Both the position numbers and the translations under genes were made by a program. 44,764 nt of DNA from Methanobrevibacter sp. (GTDB lineage Archaea; Methanobacteriota; Methanobacteria; Methanobacteriales; Methanobacteriaceae). This document shows positions 9,121 through 19,097 of the stretch, one piece after another. Below the pieces are notes generated by a model that worked only from the letters and a program-made list of their open reading frames with translations, ran no database searches and was not told the DNA's origin. The stretch's first letter is position 1. Every line of letters begins with the position of its first letter. The stretch spans positions 1 through 44,764 of the forward strand of contig JAILDN010000015.1 in the NCBI GenBank assembly GCA_024689425.1. Direction: 5' to 3'.

Positions 9121-10722
9121 TTAATATTTAAACTGATCAGGATTTTTGAACAACTCGAAATCCTGCACATATTCTTTACCAGTAATCATGGCGATTTCTG
9201 CTTTTTGAAGTTCACTACCTAAATAAGCAGCATGCTCCATCCTGGTAACTAATTCTTTTTTTATTATTTCTTCATAGACTTCTTTAGCAGTTCGTCCTAT
9301 GATAACCAAATCAGCATTATTTTTCTTAAAGTGAGTAGCGATAATTCTGCTTTCGCCGACAGTAGTCCCATAATCAACACTAATTCTAAAACTGCCTGCC
9401 TTATCACGAATGAACTTTAACGGTTTTGAAATTTCCGCCTGCGGAATCCCGTTTAACTCATTTTCAATAATGTCATTTCTTTTGTGCTTATCTTTAAACG
9501 CAACCATGTTAATTCCCAAGTCTTTCGGAATGGATTTCCTATGTTTTGCAAGAAACATCATTTTTGATGCGGTAGCAAGTTCATAAACACTTCCCCTTGT
9601 TTTTCCACTTTCTTCAGGAGTAAATAATATGCTTACACCAAGTTCCATTCCAATTCCTGCAAGAAGAACATTAACACCACCAGAATCAGCATCCATTAAC
9701 TCCGTGACATTTCCTACACCGAAAAACATTGGTGCTTTGTTAATTTTATGGAATTCTCTACATGCCAAAATAGATTCGACAATACTTGCACTGTTAACTG
9801 GATCCAGAATCATGTCCGCAACATAGTTCAATCCATCAGTATCTTCAATTAATTGATTCATGAATTCAATTCTCTCTTCAGGAGTTTTAGGTGTGATTCC
9901 CTCTGTGAAATTAGTTGGAAGCAATACTGCAGGAATACCTTTTTCTTTGAGCAAAGGAGCAATTTCAGACTGATTACCCAAATCAAGACTTAAAACAAAA
10001 TCAATACCATGTTCTGCAGCAACTTTAATTTCTTTAGCATTTAATGTATCAATACTTAGTGGCCTATCACCAACAATTGGCCTTAACGTGTCAATTAACT
10101 CAGGGACCTTATCTGAAAAATCTTCACCTGCAGCCATACCTATATCAATCATGTCCGCTCCGCAATCAACAAAATATTGGCATTTATTGATTAAGGCCTC
10201 TTTTGATAGAAATGGAGCATTTGCAATCTCGGCCAATACCCTCATAGGGAAATCTTCGCCGACAGGCAATTTTCCAATCATTATATTATTCGGTTTTTGA
10301 AGAAGTTTTTCGACATTTTCCTCATCATTTTCAAAGTCATCGATTATTTTAAATGCTTCTTTTCTCTTTTCTTCTTCAATTAATTTATCTGCAGGCTTAT
10401 CTTCAGACAATTGAATGTTTTCAATTAAATTCAGAACCATCAATAAATCAGCACCATCAGTTGAGCCTTTAAATGTTGGTATCCCAAGCTCTTTTGTGAT
10501 TTCTCGAGTGCCTTTTTTAATTAAACCCGGGACTAAAATTAAATCAATTTCATCTAATTGATCTGCAAAATTAGTTTTTACTTCATTTATAATCATCCTA
10601 GGAGTTAAAAATGCGGCAACTTGTGTGTCTGCAATATGAACAATTACATCCTCACTAGAATCTTTAACAACATTTTTAATTAATGGATAAGCTAAATCCC
10701 CAGTAATAATTAAAACTTTCAT
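9121..10722 (-). CDS. Dihydropteroate synthase-like protein (archaeal TIGR00284 type)
   Basis: A 533-residue methanogen protein with a central pterin-binding TIM-barrel domain. Seen: [30 protein letters not shown] (about 175-205), [11 protein letters not shown], and DMILDPVNS, which parallel the substrate loops of dihydropteroate synthase. Flanking N- and C-terminal domains are specific to the archaeal family. Methanogens make methanopterin rather than folate, so a role in joining the pterin to an aminobenzoate-type precursor has been proposed but is not shown by the sequence. ATG at 10722 follows GAGGAG. The gene has its own promoter region shared divergently with the por operon. Confidence 0.85.
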   Translation of the reverse strand: MKVLIITGDLAYPLIKNVVKDSSEDVIVHIADTQVAAFLTPRMIINEVKTNFADQLDEIDLILVPGLIKKGTREITKELGIPTFKGSTDGADLLMVLNLIENIQLSEDKPADKLIEEEKRKEAFKIIDDFENDEENVEKLLQKPNNIMIGKLPVGEDFPMRVLAEIANAPFLSKEALINKCQYFVDCGADMIDIGMAAGEDFSDKVPELIDTLRPIVGDRPLSIDTLNAKEIKVAAEHGIDFVLSLDLGNQSEIAPLLKEKGIPAVLLPTNFTEGITPKTPEERIEFMNQLIEDTDGLNYVADMILDPVNSASIVESILACREFHKINKAPMFFGVGNVTELMDADSGGVNVLLAGIGMELGVSILFTPEESGKTRGSVYELATASKMMFLAKHRKSIPKDLGINMVAFKDKHKRNDIIENELNGIPQAEISKPLKFIRDKAGSFRISVDYGTTVGESRIIATHFKKNNADLVIIGRTAKEVYEEIIKKELVTRMEHAAYLGSELQKAEIAMITGKEYVQDFELFKNPDQFKY

Positions 10723-10989
10723 ATTAACTCCTCGATTAATATATTATATATATTTATATTATATTAAATCTTTGAAAATGTATGCATTGTTAAAAATTAT
10801 TTTAACTAATAAAAACGGTTTAATATTTCTTTATTAGGCATAAAGACAAATATTGAAAGATTTACATGAAATAAACCAAAAATAGATTAAAAATTAAACA
10901 AAAATATTGTAAAATTAAAATATAACATAAGATTTATATATTTTGTAATTTATAATGATTATACATGATAAATATATGGAGGAAATTTA
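10723..10989. promoter_or_regulatory. Divergent promoter region between DHPS-like gene and por operon
   Basis: A very AT-rich 267-bp gap. The rightward por promoter is probably the TATA-like GATTTATATATTTT at 10931-10944, about 50 bp before the porC ATG, with GGAGG at 10978-10982. Near 10735-10760 is an AT-only TATATA stretch that could serve the leftward gene. A half-site TTAGGCATA near 10836 resembles the left arm of the iron-type box found at feo but lacks the right arm. Confidence 0.55.
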
Positions 10990-11511
10990 ATGATTGAAAT
11001 TCGTTTTCATGGAAGAGGCGGACAAGGAGCCGTAACCGCTGCTGAAATTTTGGCTAAAGCAGCATTTAAAGACGGCAATTATTCCCAAGCTTTTCCATTC
11101 TTTGGAGTTGAACGTAGAGGGGCTCCAGTTATGGCTTTCACAAGAATTGATGATAAGCCTATTGATTTGAGATATCAAGTATATAATCCAGACTATGTAT
11201 TAGTTCTAGATGACGGATTATTAAATGTAGTGGATGTATTTGCAGGAATTAAAGACAATACTGAAGTTACCATCAATACAGAAAGTTTTGAAGGTAGCGG
11301 AGAACATGAAGTTTACAGTATTGATGCGACCGGAATTGCATTAGACATGTTAGGTCGTAACATTGTAAATACTATTATTTTAGGATATTTTGCTAAGAAA
11401 ACCCAAGCAGTAACTATTGAATCACTTCTTGAAGTGATTAAAGAAACGTTCCCAGGAAAAGTTGGAGAACTAAATGTAGAAGCTACAAAAAAAGCTTATG
11501 ATATGGGATGA
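10990..11511 (+). CDS. porC: Pyruvate:ferredoxin oxidoreductase, gamma subunit
   Basis: The first gene of the por operon. Por makes pyruvate from acetyl-CoA and CO2 for carbon assimilation in autotrophic methanogens. The N-terminus [20 protein letters not shown] is the classic gamma-subunit (2-oxoacid oxidoreductase domain III) motif, followed by [16 protein letters not shown]. 173 residues, normal for this class. GGAGG 8 bp upstream fixes the start. Gene order C-D-A-B-E-F is that of other Methanobacteriales. Confidence 0.95.
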
Positions 11512-11522
11512 GGGTGATTAAT

Positions 11523-11765
11523 ATGGTAAGTATAGGATGTGTAATTAAAAACCCCGGCAATAGTAAAAATAATAAAACTGGAAGTTGGAGAACTTTTAAA
11601 CCAATTTTAGATAAAGAAAAATGTATTGATTGTGATAATTGTATTCTCTTCTGTCCAGATGCCAGTATAAACAAACAACATGATATTGATTACGATTACT
11701 GTAAAGGATGCGGAATTTGTGCATATGAGTGTCCTTCCGATGCAATCGAAATGGTAAAAGAATAA
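11523..11765 (+). CDS. porD: Pyruvate:ferredoxin oxidoreductase, delta (ferredoxin-like) subunit
   Basis: Two 4Fe-4S motifs, [14 protein letters not shown] and [15 protein letters not shown], are typical of the delta subunit that carries electrons from the TPP site to ferredoxin. ATG at 11523 was chosen because GGGTGA lies just upstream. The ATG at 11508 overlaps the porC stop and would place that site inside the gene. About 80 residues, as expected. Confidence 0.95.
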   Translation: MVSIGCVIKNPGNSKNNKTGSWRTFKPILDKEKCIDCDNCILFCPDASINKQHDIDYDYCKGCGICAYECPSDAIEMVKE

Positions 11766-11778
11766 AGAGAGTGATGAA

Positions 11779-12924
11779 ATGGTAAAAGAAGTAATGACCT
11801 CAAATAAAGCAGTTGCAGAAGCTGTTAGATTAGCTAAACCAAAAGTTATTCCCGTTTATCCAATTACTCCACAAACTACAATTTCAGAATATTTAGCACA
11901 ATATGTTGCTGATGAAAAAATTGATGCTAAATATGTAAAAGTAGAATCTGAACACAGTGCAATAAGTGCTGCTGTTGGAGCTAGTGGTGCTGGAGTAAGG
12001 GTATTTACAGCAACATCTTCACAAGGATTAATGTTAATGCACGAAATTTTATATGCTGCAGCAGGTATGAGAACTCCATTCGTATTGGCTGATGCAAACA
12101 GAGCGATTTCTGCACCATTAAACATTTGGAATGACCAACAAGATTCCATTGCACAAAGAGATGCAGGATGGTTACAAATTTATGTTGAAAACGCTCAAGA
12201 AGCATTAGATACCACTTTAATGGCTTATAAAATTTCAGAAAATCCTGATGTATTACTTCCATCAATGGTATGTTTAGATGGATTTATTTTAACACACACA
12301 GTTGAACCGGTAGAAATTCCAGATCAAGAAAGTGTAGATGAATTCTTACCTCCATATGTTCCTGAACATGCATATCTTGATCCTAAAGAACCAATGTCTA
12401 TTGGTAACTTTGCTTCTCCAGATTATTATACTGAAGCAAGATATGCCATGGAAGTTGCAATGGATAATTCAATTGAAGTTATTCAAAAAACTTGTGATGA
12501 ATTTGCAGAAATCTTCGGAAGAAAATATGGTCTTGTTGAACCATACAAAACAGAAGATGCAGAAATAATATTTGTTGCAATGGGTTCACTTTGTAGTAGT
12601 ATTAGAGTAATAGTAGACCAATTAAGAGAAAAAGGTGAAAAAGTAGGTTTACTTAAAATTAGAGCATACAGACCATTCCCTGTTGAAGCAATAACAGAAG
12701 CAGTTAAAAACTGTGATAAAATAGCAGTTATTGATAAAAACTTCTCCTTTGGAATTGGTGGAGCACTTTATGCAGACATGAAAGTTAAAATCGATAAAGA
12801 AATTTATGGATTTATCGCAGGTTTAGGTGGAAGAGACATCATCCCTGAATACATCATAGAAGCATATGAAAAAACAAAAGCGCCAGAAAAAGATGTCACA
12901 TGGCTCGGACTTAAGGAGGAATAG
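11779..12924 (+). CDS. porA: Pyruvate:ferredoxin oxidoreductase, alpha subunit
   Basis: 381 residues. The N-terminal domain has [14 protein letters not shown] and [29 protein letters not shown], both diagnostic of the alpha subunit of pyruvate oxidoreductases. RKYGLVEPY and the [14 protein letters not shown] domain-II region follow. It is preceded by a GAGTGATGAA ribosome site and sits 13 bp after porD. It supplies one half of the TPP-binding active site with PorB. Confidence 0.96.
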   Translation: MVKEVMTSNKAVAEAVRLAKPKVIPVYPITPQTTISEYLAQYVADEKIDAKYVKVESEHSAISAAVGASGAGVRVFTATSSQGLMLMHEILYAAAGMRTPFVLADANRAISAPLNIWNDQQDSIAQRDAGWLQIYVENAQEALDTTLMAYKISENPDVLLPSMVCLDGFILTHTVEPVEIPDQESVDEFLPPYVPEHAYLDPKEPMSIGNFASPDYYTEARYAMEVAMDNSIEVIQKTCDEFAEIFGRKYGLVEPYKTEDAEIIFVAMGSLCSSIRVIVDQLREKGEKVGLLKIRAYRPFPVEAITEAVKNCDKIAVIDKNFSFGIGGALYADMKVKIDKEIYGFIAGLGGRDIIPEYIIEAYEKTKAPEKDVTWLGLKEE

Positions 12925-12926
12925 AT

Positions 12927-13796
12927 ATGGTAGATATACCTGATAAAAATTTATTAGCACCAGGACACAGAGGTTGTGCTGGTTGTGGAGCATCAATTGC
13001 TGTAAAACTTGCTCTTAATGCTTTAGGCGAAAACACTGTAGCTATTTCTGCTACTGGTTGTCTTGAAGTAATGACTACACCGTACCCGGAAAGTTCATGG
13101 GAAATCCCATTTATTCACGTAGCATTTGAAAACTCAGGTGCTGTTGCTTCTGGTGTAGAAGCTGCATTAAGAATACAAGGAAAAGACGATGTTAATGTAG
13201 TTGCTTTCGGTGGTGACGGGGGAACTGTAGATATTGGGTTACAATCCCTTTCAGGAGCTATGGAAAGAGGACACAACATGACCTACATCTGTTATGATAA
13301 TGAAGCATATATGAATACAGGTATTCAAAGAAGTGGAGCAACACCATACGGTGCAAGTACTACAACTTCACCAAAAGGTTCAGCAAGTTTCGGAGAAGAC
13401 AAACCTAAAAAAGATATGCCTATGATTATGGCAGCTCATGGAATTCCTTATGTGGCTACAGCATCAATCGCATACCCAGAAGATTATGTTAACAAAGTCA
13501 AAAAAGCGGCTGAAACAAAAGGGCCTGCATATATACACTTACAACAACCATGTACTACTGGTTGGGGATATGACCCTGCTAGAACAATTGAAATGGGTAG
13601 ATTAGCTGTAGAAACTGGATCTTGGATATTATACGAAATTGAAAACGGTGAATTTAAAATTACTTTTACTCCTGAAGAAAGGAAACCTGTAAAAGATTAT
13701 TTATCACAACAAAAAAGATTCAAACACTTAGATGATGAACAAATAGAAAAAATACAAAAATATGTCGACGCTCAGTGTGAAGAATTAGGATTATAG
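12927..13796 (+). CDS. porB: Pyruvate:ferredoxin oxidoreductase, beta subunit
   Basis: The TPP-binding subunit. [20 protein letters not shown] carries the cluster cysteines near residues 17-20; [21 protein letters not shown] with [18 protein letters not shown] is the TPP/Mg site (GDG...N); and a later cluster cysteine lies in [12 protein letters not shown]. 289 residues, starting 2 bp after porA with GGAGG upstream (AAGGAGGAATAG). It is part of the same transcription unit. Confidence 0.96.
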   Translation: MVDIPDKNLLAPGHRGCAGCGASIAVKLALNALGENTVAISATGCLEVMTTPYPESSWEIPFIHVAFENSGAVASGVEAALRIQGKDDVNVVAFGGDGGTVDIGLQSLSGAMERGHNMTYICYDNEAYMNTGIQRSGATPYGASTTTSPKGSASFGEDKPKKDMPMIMAAHGIPYVATASIAYPEDYVNKVKKAAETKGPAYIHLQQPCTTGWGYDPARTIEMGRLAVETGSWILYEIENGEFKITFTPEERKPVKDYLSQQKRFKHLDDEQIEKIQKYVDAQCEELGL

Positions 13797-13806
13797 GAGG
13801 TAAACT

Positions 13807-14307
13807 ATGGAAAAAATTTCCGTAAATAGTAATATATGTGATGGATGTCTCAATTGTGAGAACATGTGTGACTCTATTCATGCATCACCTAGAATAAAAA
13901 TCATAGAACATGATTCCTCCTTCTATGGTATTGTATGTCAACACTGTGAAAGTGCACCATGTATCAAAATCTGTCCAACTGATGCGATTAGTGATGAAAA
14001 AGTAGACACTGAAAAATGTATTGGTTGCGGATTATGTGTAATGGTTTGTCCATTCGGTGCAATGACATATACTGCAAGTATCGCTGAGAAATGTGACCTT
14101 TGTGCTGACAGGGAAGAAGGTCCTGCATGTATTAAAGCATGTACTAAAAGAGCCATTTCTATTGTTGATCCTAAAAAAGTTAAAGCTAAAAATCAAGAGA
14201 AATTCATTGCTAAACTTGCAGGATTATATGAACCTGACAGTAAACAAGGCGGATTTGTTCACTTCATTACAAGTCAAGCAAGAGCAAGACTTGTTTTAGA
14301 TGAATAG
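13807..14307 (+). CDS. porE: Por-associated polyferredoxin
   Basis: 166 residues with four cysteine groups: CDGCLNCENMC, CQHCESAPCIKICPTDA, CIGCGLCVMVCPFGA and CDLCADREEGPACIKAC. This is the HycB/DMSO-reductase-B type of electron-transfer protein. In methanogens PorE and PorF are needed for anabolic pyruvate synthesis and are thought to carry low-potential electrons to Por; that is knowledge of the family, not visible here. Strong AGGAGG precedes the ATG. The last 8 bp overlap porF. Confidence 0.92.
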   Translation: MEKISVNSNICDGCLNCENMCDSIHASPRIKIIEHDSSFYGIVCQHCESAPCIKICPTDAISDEKVDTEKCIGCGLCVMVCPFGAMTYTASIAEKCDLCADREEGPACIKACTKRAISIVDPKKVKAKNQEKFIAKLAGLYEPDSKQGGFVHFITSQARARLVLDE

Positions 14308-14548
14308 GAAAAATTCTATGAATTGTTTAAATTGTACAACTTGTGAAAGTGATTGTCAACTCAAAGAAGTTGACACACCTTCTTTATTTTGTATGAACTG
14401 TACACCAACCGAAGCACCATGCTTAAAAAAATGTCCAAATAATGCAATAAAAGTATTAGGCGGAGCTATCACTATTGATTCAAAAAAATGTGATAAGTGC
14501 AAACAATGTGTTGATGTTTGCCCAATAGGCATTATTAAAATTAACTAA
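14300..14548 (+). CDS. porF: Por-associated polyferredoxin, small
   Basis: 82 residues with [30 protein letters not shown] and [15 protein letters not shown], enough for two to three 4Fe-4S clusters. It starts inside the end of porE (ATGAATAG overlap), indicating coupled translation. It is the last gene of the por operon. The downstream 70 bp are AT-rich without a clear hairpin. Confidence 0.92.
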   Translation: MNRKNSMNCLNCTTCESDCQLKEVDTPSLFCMNCTPTEAPCLKKCPNNAIKVLGGAITIDSKKCDKCKQCVDVCPIGIIKIN

Positions 14549-14616
14549 TTTTCAAAAATATTTATAATCTTTTAAAATCAAAAATATTATTAATTAAATT
14601 TTATAGGGTTTTTATT

Positions 14617-15459
14617 TTGATTACTAAAGATGTTATTAGAGACAAAGTTTATGAACTTTACAAGGAAGCAGTTATCGTTCTTGGTGATGATGTAAAGAAA
14701 TCGCTTGAAGACGCACTTAAAGTTGAGGAACATGACTTGGCCAAGTTAAATATTGAAGCCATTTTAAAAAATATTGAACTTGCTGAAGAAAAAGGTATTC
14801 CAATGTGCCAAGATACAGGTCTGCCCGTAGTTTTTGTAAAACTTGGGAATGTAGAAGTTGAAAACCTGCGTCAGGGAATTGAAGAAGGAATTGAAAAAGC
14901 AACAAAAGAAGTTCCAATTAGACCAAATATTGTAGATCCCCTATCTAGAAAGAATACAAACATCAATGTTGGAGATTACATCCCTCCAATAGACATTGAA
15001 TTAATTGATGAAAATTATCTTGAAATAACCATTTTACCTAAGGGATTCGGTTCAGAAAACAATAATGCTTTAAAAATGGCATTGCCTGCTGAAGGTATTG
15101 AAGGAATTAAAGAATTTGTTGTAGAATCTGTCTTAAAAGCAAAAGGAAAACCTTGCCCTCCAACAGTCGTAGGCGTTGGTATTGGAGGAACATCCGATTT
15201 ATGTTTGAAACTAGGTAAAAAGGCATTGCTCGGTAAAATCGGTGAGCGAAATCCTGATCCGGAAATAGCTGAATTAGAAGAAGAAATTTTAAAAGAAATT
15301 AATGCATCCGGAATTGGACCAATGGGTCTTGGTGGTAAAACAACCACATTAGATGTAAAAATACTAAAAGCTCATACCCATACTGCAGGTTTGCCTATTG
15401 GAGTTTGCATCCAATGTTGGGCAGATAGACATGCAACTGGAAGACTTTATGATAATTAG
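14617..15459 (+). CDS. fumA: Class I fumarate hydratase (tartrate dehydratase-like), alpha subunit
   Basis: Interconverts fumarate and malate in the incomplete reductive TCA branch used for biosynthesis; the enzyme holds a 4Fe-4S cluster and needs a beta subunit, which is not in this window. Conserved parts seen: [16 protein letters not shown] (about 66-81), [51 protein letters not shown], and the C-terminal [15 protein letters not shown]. Three conserved cysteines are present. Start is TTG at 14617 with AGGG upstream at a rather long distance. It follows the por operon and matches it functionally. Confidence 0.9.
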   Translation: MITKDVIRDKVYELYKEAVIVLGDDVKKSLEDALKVEEHDLAKLNIEAILKNIELAEEKGIPMCQDTGLPVVFVKLGNVEVENLRQGIEEGIEKATKEVPIRPNIVDPLSRKNTNINVGDYIPPIDIELIDENYLEITILPKGFGSENNNALKMALPAEGIEGIKEFVVESVLKAKGKPCPPTVVGVGIGGTSDLCLKLGKKALLGKIGERNPDPEIAELEEEILKEINASGIGPMGLGGKTTTLDVKILKAHTHTAGLPIGVCIQCWADRHATGRLYDN

Positions 15460-15469
15460 ATTTATTTTC

Positions 15470-16354
15470 TTATCTAAATGAACGAGGAGTTGTTGGTCTT
15501 GGAATATTTTCATGAAATTCTATGGCAACATCTCTAATCTCAACTGAAATATCGCCAATCCTTTCAAACGCCTTAATAACCCTAAATAAATAAATGAAAT
15601 AGCTAGAACGTTCTTTTTCATCAAATGAACTTTCGGCCATTTGAGTAGCTATTAAGTTGATTGATTTTGATTGAAGAATATGAATAGACTCCTCTAACTC
15701 CATAATATCATCTTTTAATTCTGTACGACCTTCAAGAAAAGCAAGCATTGATAAACGAATCATTTTTTGAGCAGTTTTATGCATTTTCTTTAATTTTTTA
15801 AGAATAGATTCATTGACTTCATAAATATCATTGATAACAAATTTTGCAATGTGTCCACAGTAATCTCCAATACGCTCTAAATCATAAGCCACTTCCGTAT
15901 ATAAAATAGATTTAGAAAACTCCGAATGTTGATCAATACTTGCAATAGTTTCAACAGACGTTCTTATTTTTTCAACCATGTTGTTTGTAGCATAATCCAT
16001 TTCTAGAGCTTTTTCGGCTTTATCTTCATCATATTCCAAAATAGCATCAAAAGATGTTTCAAGTTGAGAATGAACATGTTTAGCCATATTAGACAACATA
16101 TCATTAAGTATAACATTACCGGACGTATCTCTCGGAGCGACATATCCCCCTAATGATTCAGCAATTTCTTCGTAGCTTTTTAAATCAATCATATAAGCAC
16201 GTTTAATTGAACCCTCTTTAACTAATGGTTGAATTAATTGAGTTACATACCTACGGGATATGCCTAAACGTTCTGCAATCTCATCCTGAGTAGCTGGATT
16301 TTCATATAAGATTAAATCCAAGATATCCTTTAACGTTTTATTTTTTTTAGCCAT
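15470..16354 (-). CDS. phoU: PhoU-type phosphate uptake regulator with N-terminal HTH domain
   Basis: Residues 1-60 form a winged-helix-like segment (TQDEIAERLGISRRYVTQLIQPLVKEG), and the rest is a PhoU helical bundle with the metal-contacting repeats DYATNNMVEKI and DLERIGDYCGHIAKF, and later AFERIGDISVEIRDV. Archaeal PhoU proteins often carry such an HTH, suggesting direct transcriptional control of phosphate genes. No pst genes are in this window. The start follows the upstream gene by 6 bp with a weak ribosome site, so translation is probably coupled. Confidence 0.85.
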   Translation of the reverse strand: MAKKNKTLKDILDLILYENPATQDEIAERLGISRRYVTQLIQPLVKEGSIKRAYMIDLKSYEEIAESLGGYVAPRDTSGNVILNDMLSNMAKHVHSQLETSFDAILEYDEDKAEKALEMDYATNNMVEKIRTSVETIASIDQHSEFSKSILYTEVAYDLERIGDYCGHIAKFVINDIYEVNESILKKLKKMHKTAQKMIRLSMLAFLEGRTELKDDIMELEESIHILQSKSINLIATQMAESSFDEKERSSYFIYLFRVIKAFERIGDISVEIRDVAIEFHENIPRPTTPRSFR

Positions 16355-16360
16355 ATTAAT

Positions 16361-17266
16361 CTATTTTTTATAATCATCTAGCAAATCATTAGATTCAAAA
16401 TGTATTCCATTAATTGATTCGTTTATTTTACTGTTTTGATGAGTGTTCACAGTATTTTGTTTTCTATCCCTAGAACTTTGTTTTCTATTTCTAGAATTTT
16501 GCTTTCTATTTCTAGAACTTTGTTTTCTATTTTGATTAAAATATTTCTTTTTAGACACTTCTTTCAATTCCAAATCATCCAAATTCCTACTATCTTTCTT
16601 ACGATGAATATCTTTCAATTCCCAATCATCGAAGTCTTTTTCGCTTATTGAATGTCTTATTATATTGAACTCTTTTTCAGAAGATCTGGCTGATGTAATA
16701 ATATTTTTAATAACATGACCCAATACAAAGAATGCTACGATTGCCAATGGAAAATCCATGAAATCATACATTAAATCAAAAGTTGTAGATGCAGCACTAC
16801 CTACATCTGAAAATCCTTTCACTAAAAAGATTAAACCAACAACTAATATTAATAATCCGTCTGTTTTTTTAACGATATCCCTTTTCAAAATGAAAGGATA
16901 AACACTCATAACAATTAATGAGAATCCTAAAACCCTATACAAGTTATTTGATGCAACACCTTGAATAGATAAATAAATTCTTAAAAATATTTTTGGCAAT
17001 AATCCCCATTCAGATAAAAATGCAAAAATCAACATCAGTTGAATGATTAAGATTACAATCAATGGAAACACATAAGCTATATCCCATTCAAAATTAGTTG
17101 AAAACTTAGATTTACCAACAGGTTTTTCTAATGCTTCTGAAAGTACATTATAAAGAACTGAGGATAAAACTGATCCAATGATAGTACCTGTAACACCCAA
17201 TACAGCAGTTGTTATTGCGACAAAAGCTGAAATAAATGCTACTAAAATGATTTTTGAATGATTCAA
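16361..17266 (-). CDS. Unknown membrane protein with a basic repeat tail
   Basis: 301 residues. The N-terminal 190 or so residues contain about five hydrophobic segments (for example VAFISAFVAITTAVLGVTGTI and FPLIVILIIQLMLIFAFL). The cytoplasmic C-terminal part is highly charged, with a tandem RNRKQ-S repeat near residues 244-271, then a mixed tail. TTG start with a GGTGAT site upstream. It is just ahead of phoU on the same strand and is probably in one operon. I do not recognise the family. The basic Arg/Lys/Gln tail could bind nucleic acid or acidic lipids, but that is only a guess. Confidence 0.6.
   Translation of the reverse strand: MNHSKIILVAFISAFVAITTAVLGVTGTIIGSVLSSVLYNVLSEALEKPVGKSKFSTNFEWDIAYVFPLIVILIIQLMLIFAFLSEWGLLPKIFLRIYLSIQGVASNNLYRVLGFSLIVMSVYPFILKRDIVKKTDGLLILVVGLIFLVKGFSDVGSAASTTFDLMYDFMDFPLAIVAFFVLGHVIKNIITSARSSEKEFNIIRHSISEKDFDDWELKDIHRKKDSRNLDDLELKEVSKKKYFNQNRKQSSRNRKQNSRNRKQSSRDRKQNTVNTHQNSKINESINGIHFESNDLLDDYKK
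16454..16537 (-). repeat. Tandem 21-bp coding repeat (7-residue units)
   Basis: Within the membrane protein gene, units encoding (S/N)SRNRKQ recur about three to four times, differing by single residues (NRKQSS, RNRKQNS, RNRKQSS, RDRKQN). The nucleotide units (TTTCTATTTCTAGAA-like on the plus strand) are close copies, so copy number may change by slippage. Confidence 0.75.
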
Positions 17267-17383
17267 ATTATCACCTGAAAAAATTAATATTTAATAAATG
17301 CAATATAATCATATTATTTTTCACAGTAATAAACTTTAAGATTGAATCATTCTGAATAAAAAAAATGAAAAAATGCACTACTG

Positions 17384-18883
17384 CTAAATTAATGGTAATG
17401 CATTAGGAACTTTCTTTAAAATATTTTCTTTAACAGAAAACATTGTTGATGAAGCGATGGAAAAATCTGCTTCATTAGAAGCTGAAACGTCATCTTTTGC
17501 AGGAATAATTGTAGCATTTAATTCCTCTTGCAAATTATCAACAGTAATACTTTGTACCCAAGGGTCCGTGTCTGATATAATTATTTCATCAACTTGTTTA
17601 TCCAATTCCTTAGCTAAAACCCAAGATATGAACCTGGCACCATGCAATGCAATAGTATTACCTTGAGCAGTGTTGACTATTTCATCTAAAGAATATTTGA
17701 GATTAATATTTTCATACATTCTAGAATTAATTAATGTCGCCCAATGGGCATCTCCAACAGCATATTTACCAATTTTATTTGGATAGATGTAATCTGGCCC
17801 AGCAATCTTAACTGCAGTGGCTAATGCAAGCAAATCATGTTTTTGAACTGGAAAACCCCTATTAGGGAATTCTTCATTGATTATTTGAATGACTCTTGGA
17901 AGACCAAATTTGCCCCTTCTTGCAGTTCCCGGCTCAAATCCACACATGTATCCATGATGATTTTTTGGAAAACCAGTAATAACAATATTTAAACCAGATC
18001 TAAGACCTGCACGCACTTCATGCTCGTAAGCCCCATTAGTTGCAACAACTTTTCCTGGAGATAAAATTCTAGCTGCGGCAATGGTTTTTGCAAATGATTC
18101 TGTAGTATTTTCACAACGATTAAAAGGTCCACCTTCAACAACAATAATGTCTGCCCCAATTTCAATGGATTTTTCAAAACCTGTGATTACTTCATCGTAA
18201 CCATCACCGACAAACATGATAGATTCTAGACCCTTATTATATTCTTTAGCCAGGTTTGCAATGTCAATTGCTTCTCTTAATGGAGCTGCATGACCATCCC
18301 CAGTTTGTTCTGAAGTAACATTAACAGCAACAGATGAAGATAAATTAATCCAATCCAATTTATCAGGAGTCTCTTCTTTTTCTTTATCGATTAATCTTTC
18401 ATGTATTCTTCCACGAGGACACTCTGTATATGCAGGACCTTTTTTATAGCATTCCCCACCGCATCCACTAATATTTTTAGGAAGTCTCATCGGACCGTTT
18501 TCACCAAAATGATCTAAATCAAGGGGAACATCAACAATTTCATGAACCTTTTTCATTACTTCAATTCCTCTCATACCCTGACTTTCAGCAATATCTGAAA
18601 ATGCATAAGCGCATATATGAATTGGGGCCCCAATCATATCTGCTAATCTACAATTTCCAAGCAAATCTTTTAATTCTAAATCAGATGCACAAGTTCCAAC
18701 AACAACCTCTGTTAAATCACAACCCAATGGAAATCGTTTAAATTGCATTCCCAATTTCATAGTGTCTTCTAAAGATAACTCTGAAATTGCATCGACAACA
18801 GTAGTTACATCTTTATTTTCAATTTTTGATAACTCAATTGCTGCATCATCATCATGAACTGCTTGTTTAATTAAATCATACAT
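17384..18883 (-). CDS. hcgG: FeGP cofactor biosynthesis protein HcgG (HmdC family)
   Basis: A 499-residue cytoplasmic protein. Its length and sequence fit the HmdC/HcgG family that occurs only with [Fe]-hydrogenase and helps build the iron-guanylylpyridinol cofactor. Visible features: GTCASDLELKDLLGNCRL, then a Cys-rich stretch SGCGGECYKKG...CPRGR (about residues 119-137), SEQTGDGHAAPLREA, VEGGPFNRCENTTESF, and HHGYMCGFEPGTARRGKFGLPRVIQ. It is transcribed away from hmd, sharing a 390-bp control region. GGGGAT precedes the ATG. Its exact chemistry is not evident from sequence. The context makes the assignment strong. Confidence 0.82.
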   Translation of the reverse strand: MYDLIKQAVHDDDAAIELSKIENKDVTTVVDAISELSLEDTMKLGMQFKRFPLGCDLTEVVVGTCASDLELKDLLGNCRLADMIGAPIHICAYAFSDIAESQGMRGIEVMKKVHEIVDVPLDLDHFGENGPMRLPKNISGCGGECYKKGPAYTECPRGRIHERLIDKEKEETPDKLDWINLSSSVAVNVTSEQTGDGHAAPLREAIDIANLAKEYNKGLESIMFVGDGYDEVITGFEKSIEIGADIIVVEGGPFNRCENTTESFAKTIAAARILSPGKVVATNGAYEHEVRAGLRSGLNIVITGFPKNHHGYMCGFEPGTARRGKFGLPRVIQIINEEFPNRGFPVQKHDLLALATAVKIAGPDYIYPNKIGKYAVGDAHWATLINSRMYENINLKYSLDEIVNTAQGNTIALHGARFISWVLAKELDKQVDEIIISDTDPWVQSITVDNLQEELNATIIPAKDDVSASNEADFSIASSTMFSVKENILKKVPNALPLI

Positions 18884-18952
18884 ATAATATCCCCATTAAA
18901 TCCGTGTTTATTATATAATTATTTCAGTGAAATATTAAATAAAAATCTTTCG

Positions 18953-18970
18953 TTTTAGGCATACCAAAAA
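18953..18970. promoter_or_regulatory. DtxR/IdeR-like inverted repeat in the hcgG-hmd gap
   Basis: TTTTAGG-CATA-CCAAAAA is the same architecture (arms around a 4-nt spacer) as the boxes at feoB and feoA, with one arm mismatch. It lies about 70 bp upstream of hcgG, next to AT-rich sequence that could hold the hcgG TATA (near 18931-18945). An iron-responsive DtxR-type repressor is the natural candidate binder. This is inference. Confidence 0.5.
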
Positions 18971-19003
18971 ACTCTTAAAAATAAGTAAAATCAAAAAAAT
19001 AAA

Positions 19004-19083
19004 AGTAATACTTTTTTAATCAAATAAATAAAAAAGTAATACCGGTATTACTTAAACTAATAAATTTAATGATAAGTAATACT
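19004..19083. promoter_or_regulatory. AGTA(A/T)TACT box array upstream of hmd
   Basis: Three copies of AGTAATAC(T/C) start at 19004, 19035 and 19075. The middle copy is part of a 20-bp perfect palindrome AAGTAATACCGGTATTACTT at 19034-19053. Centres of GTAATAC/GTATTAC lie 31 bp apart twice (19008 to 19039, 19048 to 19079), about three helical turns. The array ends 15 bp before a TATA-like element at 19098. It recurs at the Ni/Co transporter. Confidence 0.7.
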
Positions 19084-19097
19084 AATTTAAAGCCACG

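Noticed and set aside
10836-10850. TTAGGCATA before the por operon as an iron box
   Set aside because: Only the left arm is present; the right side (AAGAC) does not complete the repeat.
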